Source: Sphingomonas sanxanigenens
GTDB lineage: Bacteria; Pseudomonadota; Alphaproteobacteria; Sphingomonadales; Sphingomonadaceae
Direction of reading: 5' to 3'
NCBI GenBank assembly: GCA_003240855.1
Contig: QFNN01000050.1
Coordinates: 1-19,693, forward strand
DNA: 19,693 bases
Below the pieces are notes generated by a model. That model had not been told where the DNA came from and did not search any database. It was given only the letters and a program-made list of their open reading frames with translations. Position 1 is the stretch's first letter, and every line of letters starts with the position of its first letter. Positions 13,344 through 19,693 of this stretch are shown here, one piece after another. The translations under genes were made by a program, and so were the position numbers.

Positions 13344-13760
13344 ATGTTGGCGACCGATCCTCCCGCGCCCGCCGCGCATATTCGCGACATCGATTATATC
13401 CGCGTCGCCGAACCTGCCCCCGTGGTGCTCGCCTACGGGATCGGCGTCGACAGCACCGCGCTGCTCGTCGAGCTCGAAAGCCGCAGAACCCCGCCCGATC
13501 TCGTTCTGACCGGCGACCCAGGCATCGAGAAGCCGGAGACGTACGAGTATCAGAAGATGATCGCGGCCTGGATGGCGGCACGGGGAATCCGCTACGAGAC
13601 CGTGCGTTATACGCCGCGTCGGTTTAAACACTGGCCACCTTATTACGACCTGCTCGCCAACGTCCTGACCAACGCGACACTACCGAGCATCTCGCTGGGG
13701 CGCCATTCCTGCAGTTTAGGTCCGGCTTCAGAGACTGTCTCTTTTGCTCGCGATGAGTGA
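13344..13760 (+). pseudogene. PAPS reductase-like (adenine nucleotide alpha-hydrolase fold) protein, 3'-truncated
   Basis: The N-terminal two thirds of a PAPS-reductase-like domain are intact. They show the P-loop VVLAYGIGVDSTALLVEL (27-44), PDLVLTGDPGIEKPETYEY (51-69), MIAAWMAARGI (72-82) and LPSISLGRHSCS (113-124). Plasmid-borne members of this family, as I recall them, continue SCSLKWK… for another 100 or more residues; here the frame turns into LGPASETVSFARDE and stops. The break lies near 13715-13722, just before two strong hairpins, and looks like an insertion point. The missing end may lie beyond the right edge of the window. Relatives include sulfotransfer enzymes such as DndC; this family's role is unknown. 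The gene has its own purine-tract leader. Confidence 0.8.
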
Positions 13761-13830
13761 CGGGCCGACCGCCGCGCTAACCCAAAGAGCTGGCGGTGGT
13801 CGGCCCGTCACTCGCGTCGCGCAGCGACGC
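13757..13830. repeat. Two adjacent strong palindromes at the left junction of the inserted segment
   Basis: The first palindrome has 14-bp perfect arms (13757-13770 GTGACGGGCCGACC with 13798-13811) and further inner pairing around the loop AACCCAAAG. The second has 7-bp arms (13814-13820 GCGTCGC with 13824-13830) and a GCA loop, three bases after the first. They lie 40 bases after the break in the PAPS-reductase-like gene and before the TIR genes. They may be a recombination or regulatory site, a REP-like element, or a terminator without a T-run. Confidence 0.65.
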
Positions 13831-13959
13831 CTGATTGCCGGATGAATCCGCTTGGACTCAATTACCGCACTTCATTCGCGAGCAGATCATTTCAGGATCG
13901 ATTTCACTGGCGAAACAAAGCCTGGGCTTGTAGAAGACCGGAGAACAAAAGGGGGCCTT

Positions 13960-14457
13960 ATGGCGCGGCGCGTTTTCTTCAGTTTCCACTTCGCGAACGA
14001 TTTTTGGCGCACCCAGCAAGTGCGTAACATCGGTGCTCTTGAAGGGCAGACTCTTTGCACCGCGAATGCGTGGGAAGAGGTCAAGCGGAAGGGCAAGGCC
14101 TCCATCGAAGAATGGATCGATGACAACATGTACGGCAAGAGCTGTGTGGTGGTGCTTGTCGGTTCTGAAACAGCGAGCCGCCCTTGGGTAATCCGCGAGA
14201 TCGTTAAAGGCTGGGATGCCGGCAAAGGAGTGGTCGGCATTCGGATAAACAAACTTCTCGGCCACGACGGGAATTCGTGCGCGGCTGGTAGCAATCCGTT
14301 TGACGAAGTCGGCTATGGAAATACCGGGAAAAAGCTATCGTCCATAGCGAAGCTGGTCACCCCTTCAGGCACAGATAGCAAGGCAGTCTATGATTCGATC
14401 AAAAACGGGATCGAGAGCTGGATTGAGGACGCGATAGCGATCCGCTCAAAGAACTGA
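13960..14457 (+). CDS. ThsB-like TIR protein (MTH538/DUF1863 type), 165 aa
   Basis: In Thoeris systems ThsB detects phage and uses a TIR domain to turn NAD into a signal nucleotide. This protein opens MARRVFFSFHFANDFWRTQQ, followed by VRN, which is the typical ThsB start. It continues with IEEWIDDNMYGKSCVVVLVGSE (49-70) and SRPWVIREIVKGWDAGKGVVGI (73-94), where Glu80 in W-x-x-x-E is the likely catalytic glutamate. The remainder (IRINKLLGHDG, then SNPFDEVGYG) fits the family. AAAAGGGGG lies five bases before ATG 13960; the longer open frame from 13852 has no matching start. It is followed after 46 bases by a second TIR gene and is the first gene of the plus-strand half of the defence cluster. 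No ThsA is present nearby. Confidence 0.85.
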   Translation: MARRVFFSFHFANDFWRTQQVRNIGALEGQTLCTANAWEEVKRKGKASIEEWIDDNMYGKSCVVVLVGSETASRPWVIREIVKGWDAGKGVVGIRINKLLGHDGNSCAAGSNPFDEVGYGNTGKKLSSIAKLVTPSGTDSKAVYDSIKNGIESWIEDAIAIRSKN

Positions 14458-14503
14458 TGGAACTCCGTGAATTCGTGCGATATTCGATGATAGAGTTTCG
14501 ATT

Positions 14504-15058
14504 ATGATCGAATACATTACAAAATCCGAGCTTCGGAATTTTGCCGATAAGTTAAATGTTAGCGAACAGGCAAGTCTCAGAAAATCTGCTGCTTCTCGTA
14601 GCCTCTCAGGCACCACATTTCTTTCGCACTCAAGCAAAGATGATGATTTGGTCGTTGGCGCTATTCGTGTGTTGGAAGGGCACGGAGCCAGGGTCTATGT
14701 CGATGAAATCGACCCGGAAATGCCCCCATACACGACGGAGGAAACGGCGGGGCTGTTAAAGAGCCGTATTCGCCAGACCAAGCGCTTTGTCCTTCTTGCA
14801 AGCAAGAACAGCAAGGACAGCCGTTGGGTGCCCTGGGAGTTGGGCGTGGCCGATGGGTATAAAGGGCTGACGAAGATCGCGCTGTTCCCGGCATCCGACA
14901 GCTCGCATGAGCAAGCATGGGCATCGTGGGAGTATCTGGGATTATACCGCCGCATTGTCTGGGGGGATCTACAGGGTCATCAAAAGCGTGTCTGGATGGT
15001 TCTCGACGAGAAAAGGAACACAGCTACGGAGCTCAGCGAATGGCTGGCTGGCGAATGA
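14504..15058 (+). CDS. TIR domain protein (184 aa)
   Basis: A short helical N-terminus (IEYITKSELRNFADKLNVSE) precedes a TIR domain: TTFLSHSSKDDDLVVGAIRV (37-56), GARVYVDEIDPEMPPYTTEE (61-80), IRQTKRFVLLASKNSKDSRW (89-108) and VPWELGVADGY (109-119). Glu112 in WVPWE is the expected NADase glutamate. After residue 130 there is a short segment with YLGLYRRIVWGDLQG. It resembles stand-alone bacterial TIR proteins of defence islands. The base composition is clearly more AT-rich than the neighbouring genes, a sign of separate origin. It probably shares a transcript with the upstream ThsB-like gene. Its stop is only 16 bases from the stop of the convergent SLOG gene. Confidence 0.85.
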   Translation: MIEYITKSELRNFADKLNVSEQASLRKSAASRSLSGTTFLSHSSKDDDLVVGAIRVLEGHGARVYVDEIDPEMPPYTTEETAGLLKSRIRQTKRFVLLASKNSKDSRWVPWELGVADGYKGLTKIALFPASDSSHEQAWASWEYLGLYRRIVWGDLQGHQKRVWMVLDEKRNTATELSEWLAGE

Positions 15059-15074
15059 TGAGTTCCCACCCCGT

Positions 15075-15731
15075 TTAAGCAGTGGCAGGGGGCTGCCAAA
15101 ATCGCTCCTCAACGACAGCCGGTTGGAGGGCCGGGCTTTCGAAGCGCTCCTCTCGGACGGAAACGTCAAGGTGGCGGTGAAATAACGCAACATAGTCTCG
15201 GTCTTCCGCTAGGTCGGGCGCTAGAGACCCAACTTGCGCCCCCACTTCAAGCGTCGCGCCGCCCGTGGAGATTACTGGTATCACTGCAGCCTCTGGTTGC
15301 AGGCGTCGAAACATTTCGTACTCTTGTACGATCCCACCCATACCACCAATGAATACCGCTGCTTTGAACTTGTGTTCGGAAAACATGCGCTCGCGCATGG
15401 CAAGCAGGCTCTTCTCCCGATCCTTCCCAACCTCGTCTGTATAAATCACGTTATTGAATCGCTCGTTGTCCTCGGGGAATTCATCCTCGAAATGGCGGGA
15501 CTGATAGAGCCGTACCCAATGTCCGTAATTTACTCCGATGTCTTGAGAGACCACCCAGATCATCGGTGTGATTGCGGGTTGTCCACCCCAAACAAGAAGT
15601 CTGCGACCAAGTGTGACGTGCACCAAAGCGGAAACTGCGGCCGTAATCGCGACAGTGTCGGCGGTCGCCGCATATTGTGGCCCTCGCTTCGGATCTGGCA
15701 CACCTGCCGATAGGAAAATGGCCTCAGCCAT
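15075..15731 (-). CDS. SLOG domain protein (218 aa)
   Basis: SLOG domains are Rossmann-like sensors or processors of nucleotide signals, and in some Thoeris ThsA proteins a SLOG domain binds the TIR-made signal. Here it stands alone. The sequence has an initial strand IFLSAGVPDPKRGPQY (5-20), RRLLVWGGQPAITPMIW (43-59), a middle with RLYQSRHFEDEFPEDNERF, then AAVFIGGMGGIVQEYEMFRR (124-143, the GGxGG…E pattern of LOG-like pockets) and IPVISTGGAT (151-160). I see no membrane helix and no fused effector domain. ATG 15731 was chosen because GGGAGA sits eight bases upstream within the end of the preceding gene. The two genes are two bases apart and clearly co-transcribed with the TIR gene. Confidence 0.82.
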   Translation of the reverse strand: MAEAIFLSAGVPDPKRGPQYAATADTVAITAAVSALVHVTLGRRLLVWGGQPAITPMIWVVSQDIGVNYGHWVRLYQSRHFEDEFPEDNERFNNVIYTDEVGKDREKSLLAMRERMFSEHKFKAAVFIGGMGGIVQEYEMFRRLQPEAAVIPVISTGGATLEVGAQVGSLAPDLAEDRDYVALFHRHLDVSVREERFESPALQPAVVEERFWQPPATA

Positions 15732-15733
15732 GG

Positions 15734-16894
15734 TCAATTCTCCCATGCTGCGAGAGCCCATCCGGCTTCGGAAACCTTAATCGTGCGGACCGCGAGAATA
15801 TGCTCTCCAAGCCATCGGAGGTGGGCATTCCATGCATCACGGATGCCGATATGATCGTAGACCAGTACCGGTATCTCCTGCTGTTCCGCTCGTCGCGCCT
15901 TATCGGCCACATCGTTCAAAATTTCGGCCGTGGGGATTCCAACAATCGGATATGCCCAAATCTTTTGACCATCCAGCAATCGCACAGCGACGGCTCGGTG
16001 TGCGCCGACGCCTTCCACCGATGCTCCAATTTTTTCGACGTCAGCGCGAAGCTTGCCGGTTATCGACATATATCGAGATGCGATGCTTCGGCTTCGTAGC
16101 CGTTCCACCTCAAGAACGATTGCATCGGCCGTTTTTGCTACTATCGGTCCATCCGCCCCCTCGAGTTCTTCTGGATCAAGATAAATGGTCTCTGCAAGAT
16201 CAGTCAGCTTGTTCGGTGTATGTGCAGGCCAAATGACACGAAGAACTTGAATATCCTTTGCGCGTGCTCTTCCTATTTCTTGTCGCGTCCATCGGCTATC
16301 AAAATAAGTTGGAGTGTCGAGCATAACCATAACATCAGAATCGACGAGCCTGTGCCAAAGCACATCTTGGAACGGATCGCCGGGCCTAATATCGTGTGTG
16401 TCCAGGAAAACGTCGAATCCGCGGGATGCGAGGAGATCGTGGAGTTGCAACGCAGCTGCTCGGGATTCAACGCGTCGATAGCTGACAAATACCCGTCGCT
16501 GTCGGCGGAGCAGGCCAACGCATTCCAGCATCGCCGATGCGAGTTCGGTCATCGCTGGATCGTCAGCGCGCCGCGTTAGCCCGTTGATGGGCTGGAGAAA
16601 CTGGGGGATGTGAACATTGAAGTCTGCGCCGGCGGCGATCGTGGGAATGATGGGCGCGCTCGCTCGGATGAGTTCCTGGGCCGCCTCCAGATCTTGTTGG
16701 GCGTTTCCTCCGAAATACGCACATGCGAATGCTGCTGGTTTGTGTCGTCCACTCAGCGTGTCCGCATTATGCACAACTACATCGTCGCCCAACGTCAATC
16801 CGAAGTCGGAAACGATATCGGCGAGCGTCGCGGTTAGTGTTGCGCGATCCCCGGGCGTTACGGCGCCAAGTATGGCCAATTCATAGATACTCAT
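15734..16894 (-). CDS. Three-part protein with central TIR domain (386 aa)
   Basis: The central TIR domain (about 133-225) reads RRVFVSYRRVESRAAALQLH, DLLASRGFDVFLDTHDIRPG, LVDSDVMVMLDTPTYFDSRW and TRQEIGRARA, with Glu206 (W-x-x-x-E) as the likely NADase glutamate. The N-terminal 130 residues (MSIYELAILGAVTPGDRATL…AFACAYFGG) form an alpha/beta domain I do not recognise. The C-terminal 130 (WAYPIVGIPTAEILNDVADK, PVLVYDHIGIRDAWNAHLRW) form another, possibly Rossmann-like. The gene starts five bases after the ThsB-like gene and ends two bases before the SLOG gene, making a tight ThsB-like/TIR/SLOG operon. It could be the effector that responds to a signal bound by SLOG; this is inference. Confidence 0.85.
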   Translation of the reverse strand: MSIYELAILGAVTPGDRATLTATLADIVSDFGLTLGDDVVVHNADTLSGRHKPAAFACAYFGGNAQQDLEAAQELIRASAPIIPTIAAGADFNVHIPQFLQPINGLTRRADDPAMTELASAMLECVGLLRRQRRVFVSYRRVESRAAALQLHDLLASRGFDVFLDTHDIRPGDPFQDVLWHRLVDSDVMVMLDTPTYFDSRWTRQEIGRARAKDIQVLRVIWPAHTPNKLTDLAETIYLDPEELEGADGPIVAKTADAIVLEVERLRSRSIASRYMSITGKLRADVEKIGASVEGVGAHRAVAVRLLDGQKIWAYPIVGIPTAEILNDVADKARRAEQQEIPVLVYDHIGIRDAWNAHLRWLGEHILAVRTIKVSEAGWALAAWEN

Positions 16895-16899
16895 TGCTG

Positions 16900-17388
16900 T
16901 CAGCGACCGGCCGCCTTTGCTGCAGTTTCAATCCAAGCCGGCATGTTGACATAGCCGTTATCCCGAACCCAATCATACGCCCCGTATAGGTTCGAAAGCG
17001 GAACATCCCGGCCATTCTGCTTAATTGTAAAATAGCTGAGTGGGTTGGTCCCCTGACGATCAATCCCAAGTTGCGGATCTTTTACGCTATGGATGTCGAT
17101 GGCCAAGAGGCCTTTTCCAAGCTCGTAGCTTCTCTTGATCTCGTGCCGGACCCATTCACGGTCATACGTCTCCGCGCCAAACAGCACCACAGTCACGGAC
17201 GTACCTTTGAGCTGCTCCTCGATCCATTTTTCTATGCCGCCCGCTCGTTTCTTCGCCTCTTCGAACTCTGCCTTGTCATAGAAGGGCTGGGCTTCGCCAC
17301 CGGGCCGAACCACCCAGGAATTGCGGACTTGCACGACCCGTCGAACGTCACGGTCATAGTGAAAGCTAAAGAATACCCGACGTGCCAC
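16900..17388 (-). CDS. Second ThsB-like TIR protein (162 aa)
   Basis: The protein begins MARRVFFSFHYDRDVRRVVQ, followed by VRNSWV, closely matching the start of the other ThsB-like protein at 13960. This match is why I placed the start at GTG 17388 rather than GTG 17391; GGGGGGAA then lies five bases upstream. Other family parts are IEKWIEEQLKGTSVTVVLFG (52-71) and YDREWVRHEIKRSYELGKGL (75-94), with Glu83 as the catalytic candidate, then LLAIDIHSVKD and NPLSYFTIKQNG. The two ThsB-like proteins share the core but diverge in the C-terminal half, as expected if they recognise different phage triggers. It is the first gene of the minus-strand operon. Confidence 0.87.
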   Translation of the reverse strand: MARRVFFSFHYDRDVRRVVQVRNSWVVRPGGEAQPFYDKAEFEEAKKRAGGIEKWIEEQLKGTSVTVVLFGAETYDREWVRHEIKRSYELGKGLLAIDIHSVKDPQLGIDRQGTNPLSYFTIKQNGRDVPLSNLYGAYDWVRDNGYVNMPAWIETAAKAAGR

Positions 17389-17588
17389 CACTTCCCCCCT
17401 CGATCATCGTTCACTCATATCAAGGCGGGAGCCAAGTGTCAGCAGCCACGGTGAGTGGTTGGTGTCGAGTCGCAACGACACCCTTCGACATGACGAGGAA
17501 ACCGCCCATTCCATCGAAATGCGTCGGTCAAACCGGCCATATTGCGCTACTTTCGAAATCGCATCTGTGCGGGCGAGGGAGATAGCCC
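17389..17588. promoter_or_regulatory. Divergent intergenic region before the recombinase genes
   Basis: These 200 bases separate the minus-strand defence operon from the recombinases and should hold promoters for both. A perfect 7-bp inverted repeat lies at 17461-17467/17476-17482 (GGTGTCG…CGACACC, 8-nt spacer), a possible recombinase or repressor site. Loose repeats of TTCGA-type hexamers follow (17484, 17553). I could not identify convincing -35/-10 boxes. Confidence 0.4.
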
Positions 17589-18731
17589 GTGGTATCAATG
17601 ATTCGGGCATTCTCTGGCATGCCCAATGTCCCACTTGGCTTCCCGATCCTGTTCGACGCCGACATGGCGATAATCGAGCCTGCCTTCGTCTGGCTCATGG
17701 AGCAGGCCGAACTGAGCGGCCGCGCGCAGGCGTCTGAAACCGTCCGGACCTATGGCGAACATCTCCACGACTGGTTCGACTCGCTCGAACAATCGGGGAT
17801 CGGATGGCGCGAGGCCGACGAGCGTGTCATCGCTGCTTATCGCAACCGGATGCTGGAGAATCCCAGCACGCATACCGGGCGGCCCTATGCCCGGACCACG
17901 ATCAATGCGCGCGTCTCGACCGTCTGCCGCTTCTACGGTTGGGCGCTCGACCGGGGGCTGATCGACCATTGCCCGTTCCGGTTGACCGAGAAGATGACGC
18001 TGATGCTTGACGGTTCCTATCGCCCAGGCTTGCAGCGGCGCCAGGTCAACGAGCTGATCGTCTCGCGCCCCGAAAAGCTGCCACGGCCGCTGCGCGCCGA
18101 CGAACTGGCGCGGCTGTTCGCGCATCTCAGGCCTACCGCCCGACTTGCCGCGCAATGGGCGCTCGGGGCGGGTCTGCGCCGCAAGGAACTTTGCGCGCTT
18201 GCCGTCGACCAGATCCCCGATAGCTGGCCACTCGACCTCGGCATCGACCCGCTGGTTGGCGTGCCGCTGCACATCACCAAGGGCGACCGGCCAAGGACGG
18301 TCTATCCGCCGCTTCGGCTGCTCGATCATACGCACTGGTATATCGGCGAGGAACGCGCCCGGATCGTCCGCCGTATCCGCCGTTCCGACCGGCGCTATCG
18401 CGCGCCGTCCAATCTCCTGCTGAACGAGCATGGACGGGCGATGACGCGCAAGCTCCTGACGGCGCAGCTTGCCGAAGCGTTTGCCGCTTCCGGGCTGCAG
18501 GGCACACTGCACTGGCTCCGGCACACCTTTGCGATGGCGATGCTGGCCCGTCTCCAGGTCCAGGCCCGCACCAATCCCGACCTCAACCCGCTCAAGGTCG
18601 TGCAGGTGCTGCTCGGCCACGCTTCGATCACGACGACGGCGATCTATCTGCGCTGTGTCGAACTGCACGAGCGCGACCTGAGCGAAAGCCTCGCCTATCT
18701 CTATGGCGAGCTGATCCCGGCCGATGGTTAG
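17589..18731 (+). CDS. Tyrosine recombinase/integrase, TnpA-like first member of an overlapping pair (380 aa)
   Basis: This is a complete tyrosine site-specific recombinase, acting by strand cleavage at a tyrosine. The N-terminal SAM-like core-binding domain (about 30-125) contains TVRTYGEHLHDWFDSLE and RTTINARVSTVCRFYGWALD. The catalytic domain has the first Arg in GAGLRRKELCAL (194-204), Lys231 in HITKGDRPRTV, the H-x-x-R box in LHWLRHTF (307-314), LGHASITTTAIYLR (342-355) with His344, and the nucleophile Tyr353. All expected catalytic residues are present. The GTG at 17589 has GGGAG nearby; ATG 17598 is an alternative. Its stop overlaps the next gene's ATG by eight bases. The arrangement recalls Tn554-type tnpA-tnpB pairs, with RIT trios as an alternative. 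Confidence 0.9.
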   Translation: MVSMIRAFSGMPNVPLGFPILFDADMAIIEPAFVWLMEQAELSGRAQASETVRTYGEHLHDWFDSLEQSGIGWREADERVIAAYRNRMLENPSTHTGRPYARTTINARVSTVCRFYGWALDRGLIDHCPFRLTEKMTLMLDGSYRPGLQRRQVNELIVSRPEKLPRPLRADELARLFAHLRPTARLAAQWALGAGLRRKELCALAVDQIPDSWPLDLGIDPLVGVPLHITKGDRPRTVYPPLRLLDHTHWYIGEERARIVRRIRRSDRRYRAPSNLLLNEHGRAMTRKLLTAQLAEAFAASGLQGTLHWLRHTFAMAMLARLQVQARTNPDLNPLKVVQVLLGHASITTTAIYLRCVELHERDLSESLAYLYGELIPADG

Positions 18732-19693
18732 GAACCGCCTCGATCGGACGCTTCGGCTCGAACCGACGCCGGCGGACCATCCGGCGGAGATCGCCGAAAT
18801 CCAGTTCCGCGACGAATGGGGCAGGATCGTTCAACCGTTCGACCCGGCGCTGCTCGGAATGCCGGACGACATCAGCGCAGCTATCTCGCGCACCTTCCGC
18901 GATCATGATGTGGCGTCCAGCGCCGCCACCCGCACCTCACGCTGGTTCGCGCTCCGCGGGTTCGGCAGGTTCCTGTGCGAAGATGGGCGTGTCAGGCGCG
19001 CGGTCGATCTCGATACGGCGACGATCCGCCGGTTCATTACATGGCTGGCGAAGCCCACCAACGGGCGCAGGCGCGGCGTCCAGTCGCAATCCGGTCAGCT
19101 CGGTATGATCCGGCCGGTCCTTAAGCGCGCGATCGCGGACAATCCCGGCTTGTTCGCACCGGGCTTCGCCGTTCCCAACAATGCGATCCCGCTCGCCGGC
19201 GTCCAGCGGCTACCGCAAGACAGGCTGACGACCTCCGCAATGCGTGCCCTGCTGGCAGTCTGCTATGCCGAGATCGACACTGCCTGGGACAAGTTCCAGC
19301 ACGGGCAAACCATCGTCGCTCTTCCGAACTTGCCGCTCCATGGTGGCCGGACCGCCGAACGGGATCGCTGGATATGGAAGCTCCACCGCCTCGGCCACGG
19401 CGTCATGCCGCCCGCCCGAGGCTCGGACCTTAACAAGCCCGATCGGCAGCGGATCGCCGACGCAGGCGGGTTCCGTGAGCTGGAAAGCTATCTCCACCTC
19501 ACGACCGACACGCTGGTTGCGTTCTATATCGTGCTGCTGATCCAGACGGCGGCAAATGCCGGTCCGCTACGCCAGATCAAGCGCGACTGCCTGGTGCCCC
19601 ATCCGCTCGAGCGGCATCGCGTCATGGTAGAGTGGGTGAAACCCCGCGCCGGCGGTAAGGTGAAACGCATGCAACGGCGGTCATTCGACAATC
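18724..19693 (+). CDS. Second tyrosine recombinase, TnpB-like (3' end outside window)
   Basis: I translated this frame by hand from the ATG at 18724 and it stays open to the last base, giving at least 323 residues (MVRNRLDRTLRLEPTPAD…). The first 130 residues look like a core-binding domain (ISRTFRDHDVASSAATRTSR, WFALRGFGRFL, TATIRRFITWLA). Only near residue 270-300 does a catalytic-type segment begin (VAFYIVLLIQTAANAGPLRQ, IKRDCL), with Arg in AGPLR in the place of the first catalytic Arg. The H-x-x-R and Tyr boxes must lie downstream. The large N-terminal part suggests a total near 600 residues, which fits Tn554 TnpB better than the shorter RIT recombinases. It overlaps the first recombinase gene, so they are co-translated and probably act together. 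Confidence 0.8.
   Translation, partial: MVRNRLDRTLRLEPTPADHPAEIAEIQFRDEWGRIVQPFDPALLGMPDDISAAISRTFRDHDVASSAATRTSRWFALRGFGRFLCEDGRVRRAVDLDTATIRRFITWLAKPTNGRRRGVQSQSGQLGMIRPVLKRAIADNPGLFAPGFAVPNNAIPLAGVQRLPQDRLTTSAMRALLAVCYAEIDTAWDKFQHGQTIVALPNLPLHGGRTAERDRWIWKLHRLGHGVMPPARGSDLNKPDRQRIADAGGFRELESYLHLTTDTLVAFYIVLLIQTAANAGPLRQIKRDCLVPHPLERHRVMVEWVKPRAGGKVKRMQRRSFDN

Larger units (their letters stand above)
13715..19693. mobile_element. Inferred inserted element carrying the TIR/SLOG cargo and tyrosine recombinases (right end outside window)
   Basis: The left edge is inferred from the abrupt end of the PAPS-reductase-like frame near 13715-13722. The segment then holds a pair of palindromes, a lower-GC defence cluster (visible around 14450-14700 and 15900-16900) and two overlapping tyrosine recombinase genes. 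Whether this is one element or a defence cluster beside a separate recombinase unit cannot be decided without the right end. I found no terminal repeat. Confidence 0.5.

Noticed and set aside
17595..18668. 357-codon open frame on the minus strand
   Set aside because: It is antisense to a complete tyrosine recombinase with all catalytic residues.
17589..19693. RIT element (three tandem tyrosine recombinases)
   Set aside because: Only two recombinase genes are visible, and the second has too long a region before its catalytic domain for a typical RIT protein. The right end is needed to settle it.

Overview
The window reads as an accessory region of a Sphingomonadales-like alphaproteobacterium. 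The DNA is GC-rich and dense with short conserved hypothetical genes of the kind I associate with sphingomonad plasmids and integrative elements. It also carries a MucR/Ros regulator, a DUF4262 gene and an N-6 methylase-like gene ending in EQLTLF. No rRNA, tRNA, CRISPR array, replication or conjugation gene was seen. Family names below come from reading the translations, not from a database search.

Layout. (1) Bases 1-474 are the 3' end of a group II intron (maturase C-terminus with an HNH domain, then domains V and VI), which interrupts a conserved hypothetical gene whose 3' exon is 475-815. (2) 856-1565 holds a small gene overlapping a secreted nuclease (SNase fold). A GC-rich inverted repeat separates them from a minus-strand gene (1646-2140). 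(3) 2170-3204 encodes a TGT/DpdA-like enzyme. (4) 3328-8067 is a run of eight plus-strand hypothetical genes, including a KOW-like and a DUF4262 protein. (5) 8142-10561 is a translationally coupled pair: a HerA/FtsK-type ATPase and a protein made of seven Myb/SANT-like repeats. (6) 10647-11444 is an N-6 methylase-like protein with no visible catalytic NPPY/F motif. It converges on a MucR regulator (11456-11959), which is divergent from a Mom-family DNA-modification protein (12202-12981). (7) 13344-13760 is a PAPS-reductase-like gene cut off in mid-domain. (8) 13960-17388 is a compact TIR/SLOG defence cluster in two convergent operons. (9) 17589-19693 holds two overlapping tyrosine recombinase genes, the second running off the window.

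Two themes stand out. The element carries homologues of several unrelated DNA-modification chemistries: deazaguanine base exchange (DpdA-like), Mom-type adenine modification, an N-6 methylase fold and a PAPS-reductase fold. This would fit protection of the element's DNA from host restriction. A separate insertion then brought a TIR/SLOG module: two ThsB-like TIR proteins, two other TIR proteins and a stand-alone SLOG protein, with no recognisable ThsA.

Six genes scattered over 10 kb share a leader layout: a 14-19 nt purine tract of GA then G character, a hairpin with a different sequence each time, then a ribosome binding site and ATG. This looks like a repeated cis-regulatory element and I know of no description of it.
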